This document shows, piece after piece, positions 32,089 through 40,914 of a DNA stretch of 64,000 nucleotides. The DNA lies in contig JAQTQB010000001.1 of the NCBI GenBank assembly GCA_028712475.1, positions 1 through 64,000 on the forward strand, written 5' to 3'. The notes beneath the pieces are model-generated. The model did not search any database, was not told the DNA's origin, and saw only the letters and a program-made list of their open reading frames with translations. How positions within the stretch are numbered: position 1 is the stretch's first letter; every line of letters starts with the position of its first letter. This DNA comes from Verrucomicrobiales bacterium (lineage in GTDB: Bacteria > Verrucomicrobiota > Verrucomicrobiia > Limisphaerales > UBA11358). The translations under genes and the position numbers were made by a program.

Positions 32089-32165
32089 CGCGCGAAGGAC
32101 GCGAAGGTGGCGAAGGAAAGAGAAGCCTTTGTTTCACCTTCGTTTTTCCTCGCGTCCTTCGCGCA
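32089..32165. repeat. palindromic repeat (GCGCGAAGGACGCGAAGG arms)
   Basis: GCGCGAAGGACGCGAAGGTG on the left and CCTCGCGTCCTTCGCGC on the right in the nadD-rsfS gap. Adjacent at 32040-32072 is the phrase CACAGATGAACGCGGATGGA, also found near 3970, 10620 and 63800. Confidence 0.85.
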
Positions 32166-32174
32166 ACAATTTTC

Positions 32175-32747
32175 CTAAACGTAAAGTTTTGCCGCGTGAA
32201 TCGCACCGGCCACGAACGGCGGCACGAGATGCTCAACCGGCAAACCCGCCTTGACCCGCGCGCGGATTTGCGAGGATGACACATCAAATTGAAAACCTTT
32301 GAGCGTCCGTCCGCGAAATGGCGGCGGGAAAACTGCCGGTGCGCCACCCGGTCGCGGCACGGCGACAAACTCCGCAAGCTTCGCCAGCTCAATTGGCTCG
32401 CACCATTCGTCCAGCTTCGCCGCATTGTCCGCGCCGACAAGATAAAACAACTGTGCGCCGGGAAATCGTTTTGCGTAATCGCGCAGGGTTTCAATCGTGT
32501 AGGAAACGCCGCCGCGCCGGATTTCCTGATCGTCCACTTCGCAATTCGTCCTGCCTGCGAGCGCGAGCCGTAGCAGTTGCAGGCGGACGGCATCGGGCGC
32601 GGGCTGGTTCTCCGGCTTGAACGGCGATTGCGCGGCGGGGATGAAAAACAGCCGGTCCAGGCCAAGTTCCTCGACCGCCGCCTGCGCGACGAGCAGATGC
32701 CCGAGATGAACGGGGTCGAACGAGCCGCCATATAATCCAAATTTCAT
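32175..32747 (-). CDS. nadD: nicotinate-nucleotide adenylyltransferase NadD
   Basis: Adenylates nicotinic acid mononucleotide in NAD synthesis. The adenylyltransferase motif is GLYGGSFDPVHLGHLLVAQ with the H-x-G-H element, FFIPAAQSPFK follows, and the C-terminal V-S-S-S-Q-I-R-A-R signature is complete. The YLVGADNAAKLDEW segment fits the substrate site. Length (190) and start are normal. It precedes rsfS in a same-strand pair. Confidence 0.95.
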   Translation of the reverse strand: MKFGLYGGSFDPVHLGHLLVAQAAVEELGLDRLFFIPAAQSPFKPENQPAPDAVRLQLLRLALAGRTNCEVDDQEIRRGGVSYTIETLRDYAKRFPGAQLFYLVGADNAAKLDEWCEPIELAKLAEFVAVPRPGGAPAVFPPPFRGRTLKGFQFDVSSSQIRARVKAGLPVEHLVPPFVAGAIHAAKLYV

Positions 32748-32748
32748 T

Positions 32749-33678
32749 TTAATCCCAATCCAGATAGCAGACGCGGAAATCCTCCACTTTGACCGGGGCG
32801 TTGCGATCTAAAATTTGCAGCAACGGCTTCCCGCCATAAAAAGAGGCCCATTGCGGAAAGGTGCTTTTGGTGCCGACAATGTAATCGCAGCGGGCGAGCG
32901 CGAAAAGATCGGTTACGGGCGATTTGGTGCCGAACCCGACGGTCAGTCCGGGAAATTCCCCGGCGTTGCGCCGCTCATCGCTGCAAACAAGAAAGGAAAC
33001 TTTGCGGCCTGGGAATTGCGTCACAAGGTCGCGCATCCACGCGGCGTAACATTCAACCGGATAAAAATATTTTCCGCCCTTCCACCCGCGATAATCGCCG
33101 TGGCGGACGTGGACGCCAATGACGATGTCGGCATCGTGCCGCAATGGTTCCACGACTTCGCGGCTGGCCTTTTCAAACGTCTCCAGCGGACGGAAGTAAG
33201 CGCGGATTTTGTCGCCATGCTTCTGCATCAGGTTCGGCGCGCGAAACCGCCAGTCATAAACAAAAACAATCTTGGCCGGACGGATTTTCTCCTGAACTTC
33301 CGGGCTGTCCAGGTAGGTGATGAATTGTCCCTCCGTTTCACACAGCGTGACAACCTTCCTGCCAAGTATTGGAAAGCGATCAATCAGCACGCTGGCGTAG
33401 CGGGTGAAGTGATAGAATATCCGTGTCTTGCGAATGGCCGCGCCGACGCCCGGAATCCGGTCCAGCCAGCTTTTCTTTTTCGGCACGGGATACGCGCAAT
33501 GGACGTTTTCGCGCGTGGCTTCAAACAGATCGGAGTAACTGTGAAAGGTGTAATTGATGACGCGATCCCCTTGTTCCTCCGCCAGCGCGATGAAATTTGC
33601 GAAGATGATGAGACGGTTGGCGAGCCGGCCGCACCGGCGTCCGATGGTGAACAGTTTTTGATTCTTCGGCGGCGTCAT
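32749..33678 (-). CDS. fucosyltransferase-like protein (GT-B, NodZ/FUT8 superfamily look)
   Basis: A 309-residue protein without membrane segments. The start FTIGRRCGRLANRLIIFANF is the G-R-L-A-N-R-L pattern of alpha-1,2/1,6-fucosyltransferase-like enzymes, and VIGVHVRHGDYRGWKGGKYF in the middle is the H-x-R-x-G-D-Y donor-site motif; near the end, SPVTDLFALARCDYIVGTKS and STFPQWASFYGG match the conserved acceptor/nucleotide part. Transfer of a GDP-sugar, perhaps fucose, is thus likely. It lies two bases from the nadD start on the same strand, though the functions are unrelated. Confidence 0.72.
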   Translation of the reverse strand: MTPPKNQKLFTIGRRCGRLANRLIIFANFIALAEEQGDRVINYTFHSYSDLFEATRENVHCAYPVPKKKSWLDRIPGVGAAIRKTRIFYHFTRYASVLIDRFPILGRKVVTLCETEGQFITYLDSPEVQEKIRPAKIVFVYDWRFRAPNLMQKHGDKIRAYFRPLETFEKASREVVEPLRHDADIVIGVHVRHGDYRGWKGGKYFYPVECYAAWMRDLVTQFPGRKVSFLVCSDERRNAGEFPGLTVGFGTKSPVTDLFALARCDYIVGTKSTFPQWASFYGGKPLLQILDRNAPVKVEDFRVCYLDWD

Positions 33679-33752
33679 CGGGAAAAATTATCCACGGTGT
33701 CCGGTTTCAAAACAAACTTTCTTTGGTGTTGAAGGATTTGCGTGAGTCAGCC

Positions 33753-36125
33753 TCAACAGCATCGCCGCACGCCGTTGAAGCGCTGCTCGGTGGTCTCCAG
33801 GTAAATCTGATCTGCGGATTTTGCGGGTGCCGCCGCGTGCGCGTTGCATTCACAGACGACGGCCTGCTGCCGCGCGCGTTCGAGCTGCGACTCGCCGGAA
33901 AGTTCCTTGGCCAGCGTAAACACGATGGCCGCCGCGCCCAATGCGCCTAGCGGTTTACCGCCCTCGACGATGGCGTAATCCGGCAGATAAACCGGCTCGG
34001 TCTCGTGCAGCAATGCCGGTTTGCGGCGCGACAAAAGTAAAATCCATTCGCGCACGCTCATGATGACAATCACCCCGACAAGAAAGAGAAAAACTCCGGC
34101 TACAGCAGCGTCGACAACCATGTTGAACCATTGTTTTCTTATGATGGGAAGTTGTTGCTCGATATTTCTGATGCCGGATTGATGATCAGCGTCTTGTTTT
34201 ATCTGACTGGCTAAATCTGAATACTTATCACCCAAAGCGTTTGCCTGTGACCAAAACCCAATCCTCGGATCGGGATGAAAAATTTTCTCCACGCCCGCCG
34301 TGAACGTCACTGCCAGCAGCCAGACCAGCGGAATCAGCGTGATCAGCGCGAATGCGGGCCGGCATTTCGGAACGCCGGTCTCCGACCCGGCGCGCAAATC
34401 GCCAGTTCGAGCCGGGCCGGAGGCCGGCGCTCCTAGTTGCATTTTCAAAATGATCGTTGTCCCGAGGCACAGCGCAATGGCGGCGAGCATCTGGTTGGCG
34501 ATGCCGAACAGCGGCCAGAGAGAGTTGATGCCACCCAGCGGATCCCGCACGCCCTGGATCAGGAAATAGCCCCATGCCCCGACCATCAACGTGGCGGCCA
34601 CCGGCGCGGCGAAGAAATTTTTCGGGTTGCCCAGCGGTTTCCAGACGCGACCCAGCACGCCTTGCAACAGATATCGGCCGACGCGCGTGCCGGCGTCGAG
34701 CGTTGTCAAAATGAACAGCGCCTCGAACATCACCGCGAAGTGATACCAGAGGTCGAGCCAGCGGCCATTGACGGCCTTGGAAAAAATATGCGCCATGCCG
34801 ACCGCCAGCGTCGCCGCGCCGCCGGTGCGACCGAACAAGGTTTTTTCGCCGAGGTCGTGTGCGATGGAATTCATCTGGTCCACGGTCACGGGAAAATTGA
34901 GCGCGTTCATTTTGGCGACGGTGGCGGCGGGATCGCCTTTGACGTTCATGGAAAAGTAAACGCCCGGATCCAGCGTGCAGGCCGCGATGAGCGCCATGAT
35001 GGCGACGAACGATTCAAAGCACATCGCCCCGTAGCCGATGGGCCGCGCGTAATTTTCCCGCGTGATGAGCTTGGGCGTGGTGCCGCTGGCGATGAGCGAA
35101 TGAAAGCCGGAGATCGCCCCGCACGCGATGGTGATGAAACAGAATGGAAACAATTTCCCCGCCACTACCAGACCGGAGCCATCAGTGAACTGTGTGAGCG
35201 CGGGCATCTGAAGATGGGGCAGCGTGAACAAGATTCCCAGTGCCAGCGCGAGGATGGTGCCGAGTTTCATGAACGTGCTCAGATAATCGCGCGGCGCGAG
35301 CATCAGCCACACCGGCAGGCTGCTGGAGATGACGCCGTAGCCGATGATAATCCAGGCGAGCGAAATGTCGCGCAGGCCGAACACCTGCGACCAATGCGCA
35401 TTTTCATATACCAGCTTTCCGCCCCAGACCGCAAGCAGCAGCAGGGTGATGCCGATGGCGGTGGCTTCGAGAATTTTTCCGGTGCGCACAAGCCGCATGT
35501 AGCCGCCCATGAACAGCGCGATGGGAATGGTCGCGCCGACGGTGAAAACGCCCCAAGGACTTTCGGCCAGCGCCCGGACAACGACGAGCGCGAGCACGGC
35601 CAGCAAAATGACCAGGATGGCGAGAATCGCGAGCACGGCGATGGCGCCGGCAGGCGCGTTCAATTCCTCCTTCAAAATATCCGCAAGCGATTTGCCGTCG
35701 CGCCGCATGGAGGCGAACAGGATCACAAAATCCTGCACTGCGCCGCCGAGCACGACGCCGATGAGAATCCACAGCGCGCCGGGCAGATAGCCGAATTGCG
35801 CCGCCAGCACCGGCCCGACGAGCGGCCCCGGCCCGGCAATCGCCGCGAAGTGATGGCCGAAAAGAATCCATTTGTTCGTGCGGACAAAATCCTTGCCGTC
35901 GTCGTGGACCTCGCACGGCGTGGCGCGGCGGTTGTCCAGCACGAGCACGCGCAGCGCGATCCACCTGGAATAAAACCGGTAGCCGATGACATAGGTGCAG
36001 ACGGCGGCGATGAGCAGATAGGCGGAATTGACCGGCTCGCCGCGTTTGAAGGCGATCACCGCGTAAGCCCATGCGCCGAGCAACGCGAGCAGCAGCCAGA
36101 AAATCGAGGCAATAACTTTCTTCAT
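33753..36125 (-). CDS. cstA: carbon starvation protein CstA (peptide/pyruvate transporter family)
   Basis: Inner-membrane transporter of 790 residues with many helices. The hallmark FGHHFAAIAGPGPLVGPVLA, FGYLPGALWILIGVVLGGAV with QDFVILFASMRRDGKSL, AFHSLIASGTTPK-like GFHSLIASGTTPKLI and LLFGIANQMLA-type WPLFGIANQMLAAIAL are all clear. E. coli CstA/BtsT take up peptides or pyruvate. About 24 residues (564-587; GAPASGPARTGDL ... GVPKC) in the soluble loop before the last helices come from an in-frame palindromic repeat. The ATG at 36125 starts the first membrane helix. It is divergent from mocA. Confidence 0.92.
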   Translation of the reverse strand: MKKVIASIFWLLLALLGAWAYAVIAFKRGEPVNSAYLLIAAVCTYVIGYRFYSRWIALRVLVLDNRRATPCEVHDDGKDFVRTNKWILFGHHFAAIAGPGPLVGPVLAAQFGYLPGALWILIGVVLGGAVQDFVILFASMRRDGKSLADILKEELNAPAGAIAVLAILAILVILLAVLALVVVRALAESPWGVFTVGATIPIALFMGGYMRLVRTGKILEATAIGITLLLLAVWGGKLVYENAHWSQVFGLRDISLAWIIIGYGVISSSLPVWLMLAPRDYLSTFMKLGTILALALGILFTLPHLQMPALTQFTDGSGLVVAGKLFPFCFITIACGAISGFHSLIASGTTPKLITRENYARPIGYGAMCFESFVAIMALIAACTLDPGVYFSMNVKGDPAATVAKMNALNFPVTVDQMNSIAHDLGEKTLFGRTGGAATLAVGMAHIFSKAVNGRWLDLWYHFAVMFEALFILTTLDAGTRVGRYLLQGVLGRVWKPLGNPKNFFAAPVAATLMVGAWGYFLIQGVRDPLGGINSLWPLFGIANQMLAAIALCLGTTIILKMQLGAPASGPARTGDLRAGSETGVPKCRPAFALITLIPLVWLLAVTFTAGVEKIFHPDPRIGFWSQANALGDKYSDLASQIKQDADHQSGIRNIEQQLPIIRKQWFNMVVDAAVAGVFLFLVGVIVIMSVREWILLLSRRKPALLHETEPVYLPDYAIVEGGKPLGALGAAAIVFTLAKELSGESQLERARQQAVVCECNAHAAAPAKSADQIYLETTEQRFNGVRRCC
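34362..34438. repeat. GGAGCGCCGGCCTCCGGCCC-type palindrome inside cstA
   Basis: GGAACGCCGGTCTCCGACCC and GGGCCGGAGGCCGGCGCTCC are imperfect inverted arms with a short loop. The element is in frame with cstA and encodes LGAPASGPARTGDLRAGSET. It belongs to another family than the GTAGSAG palindromes. Confidence 0.85.
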
Positions 36126-36221
36126 CAGGGAAAAATTTTGTCCATGAAAGCGGCGGGGCGGCAAATGTGCAAAACAATTCGCGCCTTGACGCCGGCGGCG
36201 GGATTCGGTTCAAAGGTCGGC

Positions 36222-36845
36222 ATGGCGCAAATCCACGGACATCTCGGCGTCGTCATTCTGGGCGCGGGCGCATCGGCGCGGATGGGCCGGCCCAAACTTT
36301 TGCTGCCGTGGCGCGGCACGACGGTCGCCGGCCATTTGCTGGCGCAATGGCGCGAAACCGGGGCCGGGCAAATCGCGGTCGTGCTGCGTTCAAACGACAC
36401 GGCGCTCGCGGCGGAACTGGACCGGCTGAACGTTCCCAAGCCAGACCGCATTGAAAATCCGCAGCCGGAGCGCGGGATGTTCAGCTCCATTGTCTGCGCG
36501 GCGAACTGGCACGGCTGGCGGCGGGAAATTTCAAGCTGGGCGATTGTGCTGGGCGACCAGCCGCATTTACGTCCGGAAACCCTGCGGCAGTTGCTGGAAT
36601 TTTCCGTGCAAAATAAGGACGCGATTTGCCAACCGGCGTTTGGCGGACGCCTGGGGCATCCGGTAATCTTGCCGCGACAAACATTTATGGAATTGAAGAA
36701 TTCCGCTGCGGCCACGCTGAAAGATTTTTTGAAACCTGCGGCAGCGCCGCGCGTCCAGTGTTCTGTAGCCGATGCCGGACTGTCGCTTGACTTGGACACG
36801 CCGGAGGATTACAAACGTCTGACAAATTCCCATCAGTCCGTATGA
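36222..36845 (+). CDS. molybdenum cofactor cytidylyltransferase MocA-like
   Basis: NTP-transferase of 207 residues that attaches a nucleotide to molybdopterin; the MocA type makes the cytidine form used by enzymes of the xanthine oxidase family. Motifs are VVILGAGASARMGRPKLLLP, the mid GMFSSIVCAANWH, IVLGDQPHLRPETLRQLLE (D of the metal site), GRLGHPVILPRQTF and the closing LDLDTPEDYK. A frame of 802 codons runs in from upstream, but the part before about 36165 is only antisense of cstA. Its stop overlaps the FeS-subunit start by four bases (ATGA), so it belongs to the aldehyde oxidoreductase operon. Confidence 0.88.
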   Translation: MAQIHGHLGVVILGAGASARMGRPKLLLPWRGTTVAGHLLAQWRETGAGQIAVVLRSNDTALAAELDRLNVPKPDRIENPQPERGMFSSIVCAANWHGWRREISSWAIVLGDQPHLRPETLRQLLEFSVQNKDAICQPAFGGRLGHPVILPRQTFMELKNSAAATLKDFLKPAAAPRVQCSVADAGLSLDLDTPEDYKRLTNSHQSV

Positions 36846-37492
36846 AAGAACCGGAGCCGGAAAAATTTGGCGCGCATTCGCGGCGCACGTTTCTCAAAAG
36901 CCTCGGCACCGTCGCCGCCACGACCGCCACGGCGCAGGTCAAGTCGGTCGCCGCCGAACTCGAAAAGGTCAACGCGGAGAAGGTCATCGGCCCGGAGGCC
37001 GTTCCCGTCACGCTGAAAGTCAACGGCGAAAAACTCAAACTTCTCCTCGAACCGCGCGTCACGCTGCTCGACGCGCTGCGGAATTATTCCAGCCTCACCG
37101 GCGCAAAGGAAGGTTGCGACCGCGCGAGCTGCGGCGCCTGCACGGTGTTGATCAACGACGCGCCGGTTTATTCCTGCCAAAAACTGGCCATCGAAGCGCA
37201 AGGGGTTGAAATCACAACCATCGAGGGACTGGCCAAAGATGGGAAGCTGACCAAGGTGCAGTCGGCATTCATTGAAAAAGACGCACTGCAATGCGGCTAT
37301 TGCACGCCCGGCTTCGTGATGAGTGTGACCGCGTTGCTCAAGAAAAATTTCCACCCGACCGCCGCCGACGTGAAACATGCGTGTGCCGGCAATCTTTGCC
37401 GCTGCGGCTGCCATCCGCACATCCTTCAGGCCGCGCTCAAAGCGGCGGGAGTCGGGCACGCGGCCAAAACGGAGATTGTGAATTATGCCTAG
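36842..37492 (+). CDS. periplasmic aldehyde oxidoreductase, 2Fe-2S subunit (PaoA/YagT-like)
   Basis: Electron-transfer subunit of a xanthine-oxidase-family enzyme. The Tat signal SRRTFLKSLGTVAATTATA (twin Arg, residues 14-32) indicates folded export to the periplasm. The plant-type 2Fe-2S centre is EGCDRASCGACTVLIN plus YSCQKLA; the second centre is QCGYCTPGFVMS with NLCRCGCHPHI. Length 216 fits PaoA/YagT. It is the second gene of an operon (mocA, FeS, Mo, FAD, small Cys protein) and overlaps the Mo subunit gene by eight bases. The substrate is probably an aromatic aldehyde or N-heterocycle. Confidence 0.93.
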   Translation: MKEPEPEKFGAHSRRTFLKSLGTVAATTATAQVKSVAAELEKVNAEKVIGPEAVPVTLKVNGEKLKLLLEPRVTLLDALRNYSSLTGAKEGCDRASCGACTVLINDAPVYSCQKLAIEAQGVEITTIEGLAKDGKLTKVQSAFIEKDALQCGYCTPGFVMSVTALLKKNFHPTAADVKHACAGNLCRCGCHPHILQAALKAAGVGHAAKTEIVNYA

Positions 37493-39572
37493 CTGGCCCG
37501 CCGAAACCAAATACATCAGCCATGCCACGACGCGCGTTGACGGCGCGGCGAAGGTGACGGGCAAAGCCCGTTACTCCTCCGACATCCAGGCCAACGGCTG
37601 GCTTTACGGCATGATTCTCCGCTCGAAATGGCCGGCGGCGAAAATCACCGACATCAATCTGGAACAGGCGCTGAAGGTTCCCGGCATCAAGGCCGCCGTG
37701 CTGGCGCGCAGCAAGGAATTCACCGTGCGTTATTACGGCGAGGAACTCGCGGCGGTCGCCGGCACCAGCAAACAGGCGTGCCTCGACGCGTTGCGCGCCA
37801 TCGAAGTCACGGCGCAACCGCTGCCGTTTGTCGTCAACGAGAACGATGCCAAAAAAGCGGACGCCCCGCGCGTCTGGGAAAACGGCCCCAATTACAAGGA
37901 GCCGAACGCCCGCGACCGCGGCGATGTGACCGCGGCGTTCGGCCAGTGCGCGGCGGTGATCGAGGGTTTTTATTCCACGCCGGTGCAGACTCATAATTCG
38001 ATGGAAACGCACGGCAACACGGCTTCGTGGACGGACGACGGCGTGACGGCGTGGTCTTCCACCCAGGGAATTTCCAGCGTGCGCGACGGCCTGGCCGGCA
38101 GCCTGCGGCTGGAACACAGCAAGGTGCGCGTCATCACCGAATACATGGGCGGCGGCTTCGGCGCCAAATTCGGCGCGGGCGTTGAAGGCGTGCTGGCGGC
38201 AAAACTTTCCCGCGAGGCCAAGGCTCCGGTGCGTCTCATGCTCACGCGGTTTGACGAGGCATTGGCCGTGGGCAACCGGCCGTCCAGCTTTCAAAAGATC
38301 AAGCTCGGCGCGGCGGCGGATGGAACCTTGCTCGCATTTGATCTGGAGAATTACGGCACGGCGGGCATCGGCGCCGGCGGCGATGCCGGCGGCGGCGGCG
38401 GCGGGGCGGACATTCCCGCGCCCTATCTTTACAAGGTCGCCAACACACGCGTGAAACAGGCGGCGGTCGCGGTCAATGCCGGTTCCGCCCGGGCGTTCCG
38501 CGCGCCGGGAAATCCGCCGGCCTCGTTCGGCATCGAATCGGCGATGGACGATCTCGCCGTGAAGCTCGGCATGGATCCGGTGGAATTGCGGTTGAAAAAC
38601 GACCCGAACCCGATCCGCCAGCGTGAATATAAATTGGGCGTGGAAAAATTTGGCTGGAAGGAAAAATATCGCAAGCCCGGCAGTTCGCCCGGCGTCGTGA
38701 AAACTGGCATCGGCTGCGCGGGCGCGGCGTGGCCCGCCGGCGGCCCCAGCAAGAACACCCACGGCGAAGCTCAAATCAATCCTGACGGCACCATCGAATT
38801 CCGGCTTGGCGTGCAGGACATCGGCACCGGCACGCGCACCGTCATCGCGGTCGTCGCGGCGGAAATGCTCGGCCTGAAACCGGAACAGATCACGGTGAAA
38901 GTGGGCGACACGCGGTTTCCGCCCGGGCCCGGCAGCGGCGGCAGCACGACGTGCCCCTCGATTTCGCCGACGGTCTTTGATATTTGCGCGAAAGCCTTGC
39001 AGCAGTTGCAGACGCAGTCGGGCATCGCCGATGCGCGCGGCGCGAACTGGTTCCCCGCCTGCAAAAAACTCGGTGTGAATTCCCTGACGGTTTCAGGGCA
39101 GTGGATCGAAGGCCTTTCCTCCAATCCCGCCGGCGGCGTGCAGTTTGCCGAAGTCGAAGTGGACACGGAAACCGGCTTGGTCACGGTGAAAAAAATGCTT
39201 GGCGTCCACGACTGCGGACTCATCGTCAACCAGCTCACCCTGGAAAGCCAGATCAACGGCGGCATCATCATGGGCATGGGCTACGCGCTCTACGAGGAAC
39301 GCGTGATGGACGATTTGTCGGGCGTGATGCTGAACCCGAATTTTGAGACCTACAAACTGCCGGGCATCGCGGACGTGCCGGAGATCGAGATTGTTCTGAT
39401 CAACATGCCCGAGCGCGGCGTCATCGGCATCGGCGAACCGGCCACGGTTCCGACCGCCGGCGCGATTGCCAATGCCGTGGCCAACGCCATCGGCGTGCGC
39501 GTTGGCAGCCTGCCCATCACGCCGGCAAAAGTTCTTGCCGCCCTCGGCAAAGTTCCCCCTGTCACCGCATGA
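37485..39572 (+). CDS. aldehyde oxidoreductase, molybdenum-binding subunit (PaoC/YagR-like)
   Basis: Catalytic subunit of 695 residues in the xanthine oxidase family. Recognised motifs are the start THATTRVDGAAKVTGKARYS-like HATTRVDGAAKVTGKARYSS, the MCD-contact GGGFGAKFGAGVEGVLAAKL, ARAFRAPGNPPASFGIESAM, VQDIGTGTRTVIAVVAAEML and the catalytic Glu in GIGEPATVPTAGAIANAVAN. It has no signal of its own and would be co-exported with the Tat-carrying FeS subunit. The glycine-rich stretch (AGGDAGGGGGGADIP) at residues 300-315 is unusual but in frame. The order FeS-Mo-FAD differs from E. coli paoABC (FeS-FAD-Mo). Confidence 0.93.
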   Translation: MPSWPAETKYISHATTRVDGAAKVTGKARYSSDIQANGWLYGMILRSKWPAAKITDINLEQALKVPGIKAAVLARSKEFTVRYYGEELAAVAGTSKQACLDALRAIEVTAQPLPFVVNENDAKKADAPRVWENGPNYKEPNARDRGDVTAAFGQCAAVIEGFYSTPVQTHNSMETHGNTASWTDDGVTAWSSTQGISSVRDGLAGSLRLEHSKVRVITEYMGGGFGAKFGAGVEGVLAAKLSREAKAPVRLMLTRFDEALAVGNRPSSFQKIKLGAAADGTLLAFDLENYGTAGIGAGGDAGGGGGGADIPAPYLYKVANTRVKQAAVAVNAGSARAFRAPGNPPASFGIESAMDDLAVKLGMDPVELRLKNDPNPIRQREYKLGVEKFGWKEKYRKPGSSPGVVKTGIGCAGAAWPAGGPSKNTHGEAQINPDGTIEFRLGVQDIGTGTRTVIAVVAAEMLGLKPEQITVKVGDTRFPPGPGSGGSTTCPSISPTVFDICAKALQQLQTQSGIADARGANWFPACKKLGVNSLTVSGQWIEGLSSNPAGGVQFAEVEVDTETGLVTVKKMLGVHDCGLIVNQLTLESQINGGIIMGMGYALYEERVMDDLSGVMLNPNFETYKLPGIADVPEIEIVLINMPERGVIGIGEPATVPTAGAIANAVANAIGVRVGSLPITPAKVLAALGKVPPVTA

Positions 39573-39585
39573 AAGATAAAATGAG

Positions 39586-39685
39586 AAACATCCAACAACC
39601 AACATCCAACACCGAACATCCAATGGGTTCCGTGCGCCGCTGCGCTGGATGTTGGATGTTCGATGTTGGATGTTCGATGTTCATT
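39586..39685. repeat. CATCCAACAT-type palindrome within the aldehyde oxidoreductase operon
   Basis: GAAACATCCAACAACCAACA on the left and TTGGATGTTCGATGTTGGAT on the right surround a GTTCCGTGCGCCGCTGCGC loop. It fills the 121-base gap between the Mo and FAD subunit genes, so the two are probably one transcript with a hairpin between them. Confidence 0.88.
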
Positions 39686-39693
39686 CCCCCGCA

Positions 39694-40662
39694 ATGAAAG
39701 CTTTTCAATACGCCACCGCGCACTCGCCCGACAGCGCCCGCCAACTGGTCGCCGACAACGGCGCCTATCTCGCCGGCGGCAACGACCTGCTCGGCCTGCT
39801 CAAGGAATACCTCGTCACCGCCGACCCGCTGGTGAACATCAAGTCGCTGCCCGGCTTGAACAAAATCGAGGATGGCCGGAAAGCCTGGACCATCGGCGCG
39901 CTCGTCACCATTGCGCAGATTGAGAACCATGCGGACATCAAAAAAACTTTCCCCGGTTTGCACGAAGCCGCGTCGGAGATCGCTTCGTTGCAGATCCGCA
40001 ACGTCGCCACCGTCGGCGGCAACCTCGCCCAGCATTCGCGCTGCTGGTATTTCCGCCAGCGCGACGTGAAATGCCTGAAGAAACATGGCGACCTCTGCTA
40101 CGCCCGCAGCAGCGAGAACCGCTACCACAGCCTCTTCACCGGCAACGACTGCATCAGCCCCGTCGTCTCCAGTCTCGCCACCACGTTCGCCGCGCTGGAC
40201 GCCAGCGCCATCGTGCTGCGCGACGGCAAGGAACTCCGCTGGAGCATGGCCGAACTTTACGCCGAGGCCTGGAAAAATCCTTACGCGCACAACTCACTCC
40301 AGCCGGGCGACCTGATTGTGCGCGTCGAAATCCCCACGGCGCGCAGCCGCAGCGCCTACATGCAAATCAGCGACAAACATGCGTTCGACTGGGCGCTGGT
40401 CAGTTGCGCAGCGGCGGCGGAAATCGCGGACGGAAAAATGAAATCGCCTCGTGTTGCGCTCGGCAGCATTTCGCCGGTGCCACATCAGTCCGAGGCCGCG
40501 AACAGCTTTCTGGATGGAAAAGTTTTGGACGACGCGACCGCAACGCAGGCGGCGGATATGATTTTGAAGGATGCAAAGCCGCTCGAGCACAACGCCTACA
40601 AAATGCCGATGGCGCAAGCGCTCATCCGCCGCACGCTCCTCAAATTGAAAGGCGACGCATGA
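39694..40662 (+). CDS. aldehyde oxidoreductase, FAD-binding subunit (PaoB/YagS-like)
   Basis: FAD subunit of 322 residues. The flavin-binding motifs are AYLAGGNDLLGLLKEYLVTA at the start and LQIRNVATVGGNLAQHSRCW in the middle; the latter is followed by CWYFRQRDVKCLKKHGDLCY and ENRYHSLFTGNDC, the extra [4Fe-4S]-binding loop typical of PaoB/YagS. The C-terminal part (KHAFDWALVSCAAAAEIADG, VALGSISPVPHQSEAA) is the CO_dh_flavoprotein C domain. The ATG at 39694 begins the alignment; the open frame above is a repeat arm. It overlaps the next small gene by ATGA. Confidence 0.92.
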   Translation: MKAFQYATAHSPDSARQLVADNGAYLAGGNDLLGLLKEYLVTADPLVNIKSLPGLNKIEDGRKAWTIGALVTIAQIENHADIKKTFPGLHEAASEIASLQIRNVATVGGNLAQHSRCWYFRQRDVKCLKKHGDLCYARSSENRYHSLFTGNDCISPVVSSLATTFAALDASAIVLRDGKELRWSMAELYAEAWKNPYAHNSLQPGDLIVRVEIPTARSRSAYMQISDKHAFDWALVSCAAAAEIADGKMKSPRVALGSISPVPHQSEAANSFLDGKVLDDATATQAADMILKDAKPLEHNAYKMPMAQALIRRTLLKLKGDA

Positions 40663-40871
40663 ACAACAAAAATTTCATTTTCTGCAAGCATCTCCGCACG
40701 AAAAAAATGTTCACGGGTGCGACGGTCATGGAAGCCTTTGCCGACAAACTCGACGAACACGCCTCGCCCAGCCACTTCTGGTGCAACCGCACGCAGACGG
40801 TCGTTGGGGTGGATGACCAGCCCGTCCATAAGAACGCCTGCACGCCGGGACGTTCCTGTTTTGAGGAATAA
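40659..40871 (+). CDS. small Cys/His-rich protein linked to the aldehyde oxidoreductase operon
   Basis: A 70-residue protein starting at an ATGA overlap with the FAD subunit stop. Conserved-looking features are FCKHLRTKKMF at the start, SPSHFWCNRTQTVVG in the middle and HKNACTPGRSCFEE at the end: four Cys and two or three His suitable for a metal or cluster site. No signal peptide is seen. I do not recognise the family; its position argues for a role in maturation or electron transfer of the molybdoenzyme. The following PH-domain gene starts 44 bases on. Confidence 0.7.
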   Translation: MNNKNFIFCKHLRTKKMFTGATVMEAFADKLDEHASPSHFWCNRTQTVVGVDDQPVHKNACTPGRSCFEE

Positions 40872-40914
40872 ACGGCCGCCGGCCGCCCGACCGGCGGGTA
40901 ACTGTTGCTGGAAG

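Noticed and set aside
34437-36164. A very long open frame on the plus strand opposite cstA
   Set aside because: It continues into the real mocA gene but this part is antisense to the clearly conserved transporter; composition is low in hydrophobic pattern and rich in Arg, His, Gln and Glu, as expected of a GC-rich shadow.
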